A DNA stretch of 64,000 bases, taken from positions 248,001-312,000 of the forward strand of contig NZ_JARHUC010000002.1 of assembly GCF_029223255.1 (NCBI RefSeq). The letters run 5' to 3'. Of this stretch, positions 60,440-64,000 are shown one piece after another. Within the stretch, counting starts at the first letter, position 1; the number at the start of each line of letters is the position of its first letter. Source of the stretch: Albimonas marina (lineage in GTDB: Bacteria; Pseudomonadota; Alphaproteobacteria; Rhodobacterales; Rhodobacteraceae). The notes below the pieces were generated by a model. That model was not told where the DNA came from. It ran no database searches and worked only from the letters and a program-made list of their open reading frames with translations. The position numbers and the translations under genes are program-made.

Positions 60440-61404
60440 CACCGCTCCTTCACATAGGGCGTGCCGCCGGCCTTCGGCGGGATCGCCTTGCCGATGAAGC
60501 CCGCCAGCAGCACCACGGTCAGGATATAGGGCAGCGCCTGGATCAACTGAACCGGCGCCTCGCCGATCAGCGGCAGGTCCTTGCCCTGCAGGCGGATCGC
60601 GGCGGCGTCGAGGAAGCCGAACAGCAGGCAGGTGCCCATCACCTGCATCGGGCGCCACTTGGAGAAGATCAGCGCGGCGAGCGCGATGAAGCCCTTGCCC
60701 GCGCTCATGTCCTTCACGAAGCCCGCCGACTGCGCGATGGCGAGGTAGCTGCCCGCGAGCCCGCACAGCGCGCCGGCGCAGACCATCGCGAGATACCGCA
60801 GCCCGGCGACCGAGATGCCGGCGGTGTCCACCGCCGCCGGGTTCTCGCCCACCGCGCGCAGGCGAAGGCCGAAGCGGGTGCGGTAGAGCACCCACCACGA
60901 GAAGGGCGCGGCCAGGAACGCCACGTAGACCAGCAGGTAGTGGCCCGAGAGCAGCTCGGAATAGATCGGGCCGATCACCGGCACGTCGCGCAGGGTCTCG
61001 GCGAAGGGGAAGGTGATCGTCTCGAACCGGCCGTCGCCCATCAGCGGCGGGGTGCGCCCGCCCTGCTGGAACCAGCTCTGCCCCAGCAGCACGGTCAGGC
61101 CGGCGGCGAGGAAGTTGATCGCCACGCCCGAGACGATCTGGTTGCCGCGGAAGGTGATGCAGGCCGCCCCGTGGATCAGCGCGAAGCCGATCGAGACGAT
61201 CATCCCCGCCAGCGCCCCCAGCCAGGCCGAGCCGGTGACCGCCGCCGTCGCCGCCGCCGCGAAGGCCGCCGCCAGCAGCTTGCCCTCGAGCCCGATGTCG
61301 AAGACGCCCGAACGCTCGGCGTAGAGCCCGGCGAGCGCGGTCAGCAGAAGCGGCGTCGCCAGCCGCACGGTGGAGTCGAGGATCAGGATGACGTCGAGGA
61401 ACAT
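60439..61404 (-). CDS. Nucleoside ABC transporter permease (BmpD/NupQ-like)
   Basis: A 321-residue permease with about nine helices. LTALAGLYAERSGVFDIGLE followed by GKLLAAAF, GAACITFRGNQIVSGVAINF and RFGLRLRAVGENPAAVDTAG are the hallmarks of permeases of BMP-dependent nucleoside importers. The RAVGENPAA stretch is the ATPase-coupling loop. It starts one base after the stop of its partner permease (61406) and forms the pore with it. Confidence 0.92.
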   Translation of the reverse strand: MFLDVILILDSTVRLATPLLLTALAGLYAERSGVFDIGLEGKLLAAAFAAAATAAVTGSAWLGALAGMIVSIGFALIHGAACITFRGNQIVSGVAINFLAAGLTVLLGQSWFQQGGRTPPLMGDGRFETITFPFAETLRDVPVIGPIYSELLSGHYLLVYVAFLAAPFSWWVLYRTRFGLRLRAVGENPAAVDTAGISVAGLRYLAMVCAGALCGLAGSYLAIAQSAGFVKDMSAGKGFIALAALIFSKWRPMQVMGTCLLFGFLDAAAIRLQGKDLPLIGEAPVQLIQALPYILTVVLLAGFIGKAIPPKAGGTPYVKER

Positions 61405-61405
61405 C

Positions 61406-62518
61406 TCAGGCCGCTCCCGCCCCGGCCGCGCCGGGCCGGCGCGCGAAGAAGCGCGCCACCACCGGGCGGAACATGAATTCCAGGGCGCCCGCGAACAGCA
61501 CCACCAGCCCCTGGATGACCACGATCATGTCGCGGGTGATGGCGGGCATCTCGAAGCTCAGCTCCGCGCCGCCCTGGTAGAGCACCCCGAAGAGCAGCGC
61601 CGCCAGCGCCACCCCCACCGGGTGCGCCCGCCCCATCAACGCGACCGCGATGCCCACGAAGCCCGCGCCGCCCGCCAGTTCCAGGAACAGCCGGTTCTGG
61701 TCGCCCATCACCGGGTTGAGCGCCATCATCCCCGCGAGCCCGCCCGAGATCATCATGGTGATGACGGTGATCCTGACCGGGTTGATGCCCGCGTAGACGG
61801 CCGCGGTAGGGTTGGCGCCGAAGGTGCGGATCTCGTAGCCCAGCTTGGTGCGCCAGATCAGCAGCCACACGCCCACGCACGACAGCAGCGCGAGGAAGAA
61901 CGACAGGTTCAGCGGCGCGCCCCCGATGTTCTGGCCGAAGAGCTCCATGAACCAGCCGATCTTGGGCAGGCGCCCGGCCTCGGCGAAGGTCCGGCTCTCG
62001 GGCGCCATGGTGCCGTCGACCTTCAGGACGTTGACCAGCAGGTAGACCATCAGCGAGGCCGCGAGGAAGTTGAACATGATCGTGGTGATCACGATGTGGC
62101 TGCCGCGCTTGGCCTGCAGGTAGGCCGGCACGAAGGCCCACCCCGCCCCGAAGGCCGCCCCCGCGCAGATCGCCAGCGGCGCGATGAGCCACCAGGGCAT
62201 GACCGTGTCGAAGGCCAGGCACACCAGCGCCACCCCCAGGCCCCCGATATAGGCCTGCCCCTCGCCCCCGATGTTGAACAGCGAGGCGTGGAAGGCGACG
62301 GCGACGCAGAGCCCGGTGAAGATGAAGTTGGTGGCGTAGAACAGCGTGAAGGCGATGCCCTCGCCGAAGCCGAAGGCCCCGTAGAGGATATGCTCGACCG
62401 CCTCGACCGGGTTCTCCCCGATCAGCATCACCACCCCCCCGGCGACGAGGAAGGCCACGATCAGGTTCAAGATCGGGATCAGGCCGAGATCGACCCAGCG
62501 GGGGAGTTGGGCGTTCAT
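61406..62518 (-). CDS. Nucleoside ABC transporter permease (BmpC/NupP-like)
   Basis: A 370-residue permease. FHASLFNIGGEGQAYIGGLG, YLQAKRGSHIVITTIMFNFL and LGYEIRTFGANPTAAVYAGI are the family hallmarks (the last is the coupling loop). LAGMMALNPVMGDQNRLFLE is also conserved. The ATG overlaps the stop of the GIY-YIG gene by four bases (ATGA). In most genomes this gene directly follows the ATPase; here the nuclease gene stands between. Confidence 0.92.
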   Translation of the reverse strand: MNAQLPRWVDLGLIPILNLIVAFLVAGGVVMLIGENPVEAVEHILYGAFGFGEGIAFTLFYATNFIFTGLCVAVAFHASLFNIGGEGQAYIGGLGVALVCLAFDTVMPWWLIAPLAICAGAAFGAGWAFVPAYLQAKRGSHIVITTIMFNFLAASLMVYLLVNVLKVDGTMAPESRTFAEAGRLPKIGWFMELFGQNIGGAPLNLSFFLALLSCVGVWLLIWRTKLGYEIRTFGANPTAAVYAGINPVRITVITMMISGGLAGMMALNPVMGDQNRLFLELAGGAGFVGIAVALMGRAHPVGVALAALLFGVLYQGGAELSFEMPAITRDMIVVIQGLVVLFAGALEFMFRPVVARFFARRPGAAGAGAA

Positions 62519-63459
62519 TCCACCGCCTCCGTTAGGGAGACTTGGTAGTCTTTCAAGGTCTGCCCTCCTTCCTTCAGACGCCACGCGGTTCTGCCATTCG
62601 CGTTGCGCGCATAGATGACCGCAGCCGCTTGGCTGGGGCTCGAGAACGCCACGTCGCGGGTGAAGAGCAGCAGCTTGCCGTTGGTCGCAGGATCGGGAGC
62701 GAGGGAGCCGTCTGCGACGAGGGCATCGCGAAGCGTCTCGACGGGGTTGGAAGCATGATCCGCATGAGCGTCAGCGGTCGAGCCTGCGCGAACCACGACT
62801 TCGCCGTCCATCAGAACCGCGTCCGCCTCCATTCCCCGCTGAACGGCCCGAAGGCGGAGTTCCAGAGCCGCCGGACTGCCGGCCATTTCGTTGGAAGGAC
62901 CTGCTGCGTCACGGCTAGTCGCTTCGCTCAGCCGGGTGGTGGCCGAAGGCCTCAACACATCGTATCCAAGTACGGGAAGGATTATCTCCACCTGCGAGAG
63001 AAAAAACTCCATGTCGGACACATCGGACTCGGGCAGCACGCCCTGCGTCGGCTCGGTCCGGTTCAAAATCTCGGCCCGGCCTGCTCGCCTGGCCACGTCG
63101 GTGATCCTGTTCTCGAGATAGCGAGCATGCGCTTTCGTGAGGTTCTGGTCTTTGCTGGTAAGCAAACAGAACGTCTCGAAAAAGTCCTTATCGTCGTCCT
63201 TGTTGTGCTGCGATAGCCGCTTCCCGACATCGTCAGACTCGCCGACATAGACCTCCCTGCGCCCAGATGCGTCGAGAGGATCACCGAACAAAATATAGAC
63301 CCCCGTCCGCTTCGCCTCCTGACGCTTCAGCACTTCCGGCAACCGTTCGCGGGGCGCACTCAGAGCATGGCCGGACCAGTTCATGATTTCCGCTGTGACG
63401 ACACCCTTTGAACTCCCATCCACCAGGAACATCCGAACCGTCCGACCGAGGGGCGTCAC
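62515..63459 (-). CDS. GIY-YIG nuclease-family protein with C-terminal DUF4357-like domain
   Basis: A 314-residue protein. The GIY-YIG domain has GVY at 53-55, YVG at 71-73, Arg81 in DDVGKRLSQHNKD and a probable metal-binding Glu116 in HARYLENRITDVA, with an N-terminal strand region (IKxFLVDG-like, MFLVDGSSKGVVTAEIMNWS). The C-terminal 70 residues (LLLFTRDVAFSSPSQAAAVI, ARNANGRTAWRLKEGG) resemble DUF4357. Its GTG overlaps the ATPase stop (GTGA) and its TGA overlaps the permease ATG (ATGA). It is visibly less GC-rich than its neighbours, which points to acquisition by transfer. Confidence 0.8.
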   Translation of the reverse strand: MTPLGRTVRMFLVDGSSKGVVTAEIMNWSGHALSAPRERLPEVLKRQEAKRTGVYILFGDPLDASGRREVYVGESDDVGKRLSQHNKDDDKDFFETFCLLTSKDQNLTKAHARYLENRITDVARRAGRAEILNRTEPTQGVLPESDVSDMEFFLSQVEIILPVLGYDVLRPSATTRLSEATSRDAAGPSNEMAGSPAALELRLRAVQRGMEADAVLMDGEVVVRAGSTADAHADHASNPVETLRDALVADGSLAPDPATNGKLLLFTRDVAFSSPSQAAAVIYARNANGRTAWRLKEGGQTLKDYQVSLTEAVE

Positions 63460-64000
63460 GCCGCGTCCTCCTGCTCCACGCCGCTCATCAGCAGGCCGAT
63501 CTCGCGCTCGTCGGCGCCCTCGGAGAGCTCGCCCATCACGCGGCCGTCGAACATCACCAGGATACGGTCCGACAGGGCCCGGATCTCGTCGAGCTCGACC
63601 GAGACCAGCAGGATCGCCTTGCCGGCGTCGCGCAGCTCGATCAGGCGGCGGTGGATGGCCTCGATGGCGCCGACGTCGACGCCGCGGGTGGGCTGGCCGA
63701 CGATCAGGACGGCGGGGTCCTGCTCGATCTCGCGCGCCAGCACGATCTTCTGCTGGTTGCCGCCCGAGAAGTTGGCCGTCTTCAGGTCCGGGTTCGGCGG
63801 GCGGACGTCGAAGTCCTTCATGTGCTGCTCGCAGGCCTTGCGGATCGCGCCGCGGTCGAGCAGCAGGCCCGGCGCGTAGCGCTCCTGCCCGTGGTAGCCC
63901 AGGATCACGTTCTCCTTGGCCGAGAAGGCGGTGACGAGGCCCATGCGGTGGCGGTCCTCGGGCACGTGGGCGAGGCCCATGCGGCGCAGCTCGGCGGGGT
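63456..64000 (-). CDS. Nucleoside ABC transporter ATPase (NupO/YufO-like), C-terminal part
   Basis: The frame runs off the window, so only the last 180 residues are seen; they are the second nucleotide-binding half of a duplicated sugar/nucleoside-type ATPase. Marks are LAHVPEDRHRMGLVTAFSAK, the signature FSGGNQQKIVLAREI, the degenerate Walker B LIVGQPTRGVDVGAIEAIHR and LVSVELDEIRALSDRILVMF. It powers the two permeases at 60439-62518. The binding protein should lie beyond 64000. Its stop overlaps the GIY-YIG start codon. Confidence 0.92.
   Translation of the reverse strand, partial: PAELRRMGLAHVPEDRHRMGLVTAFSAKENVILGYHGQERYAPGLLLDRGAIRKACEQHMKDFDVRPPNPDLKTANFSGGNQQKIVLAREIEQDPAVLIVGQPTRGVDVGAIEAIHRRLIELRDAGKAILLVSVELDEIRALSDRILVMFDGRVMGELSEGADEREIGLLMSGVEQEDAA

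Overview
The window is very GC-rich, densely packed double-stranded DNA of an alphaproteobacterium, most likely a member of Rhodobacterales. The main reasons are an SOS box of the alphaproteobacterial GTTC-N7-GTTC type in front of imuA, a TIGR02300 acidic zinc-ribbon protein, an intracellular polyhydroxybutyrate depolymerase with the Cys lipase box, and the zinc-free 41-residue form of ribosomal protein L36. This is a housekeeping and metabolic stretch of chromosome. I see no phage, integrase, transposase or CRISPR array.

Layout. Bases 1-9511 hold metabolic single genes: the end of a Gfo/Idh/MocA oxidoreductase, an NTF2-like protein, an amidase, a metallo-beta-lactamase-fold hydrolase, a large unknown membrane-anchored protein coupled to a TPR methyltransferase, an alpha/beta hydrolase, a DMT exporter and a flavodoxin-fold oxidoreductase. 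Bases 9666-13252 hold ridA, recO and a RACo-like [2Fe-2S]/ASKHA protein. Bases 13634-18902 hold an orphan Tat-exported ABC binding protein, an alcohol dehydrogenase, an SDR and a hydrolase. Bases 18906-24368 carry information-handling genes: a PIN-domain protein, an RlmI-like methyltransferase, pth, ychF and an SOS-controlled imuA. Bases 24423-25646 are a 1.2 kb non-coding tract of three degenerate tandem units ending at tRNA-Ala(GGC). Bases 25911-34193 carry the TIGR02300 protein, phaZ, a YgjP-like metallopeptidase, a class A penicillin-binding protein and a divergent MocR regulator/flavin-oxidase pair. Bases 34672-36636 are a complete glnK-amtB unit with a sigma-54 promoter and a terminator. 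Bases 36725-40841 hold two secreted proteins, a polar amino-acid ABC importer without its ATPase, and rpmJ.

Two long minus-strand operons fill the right third. The first (52941 down to 42085) joins an acyl-CoA synthetase, a complete LivFGHM-type importer with its binding protein, a GNAT and a phenylacetate-CoA-ligase-like enzyme, as expected for uptake plus CoA activation of a carboxylic acid. The second (64000 down to 53286) is a nucleoside-salvage operon: BMP-type ABC importer, a histidine phosphatase, cdd, punA, deoC, deoA, deoB, add and upp. Almost every junction in it overlaps or touches. A GIY-YIG nuclease gene is wedged between the importer ATPase and its permease.

The least explained signals are non-coding. 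There are two full copies and one fragment of a long-inverted-repeat element whose arms differ between copies but stay complementary. Three tandem promoter-like/hairpin units lie upstream of the tRNA. A three-tier hairpin precedes the orphan binding protein. A small palindromic repeat supplies the stop codons of both add and cdd. Several REP-like palindromes are also present. Two very short genes (30 and 32 codons) with good ribosome binding sites are proposed. All calls are from reading the sequence; no database search was possible.
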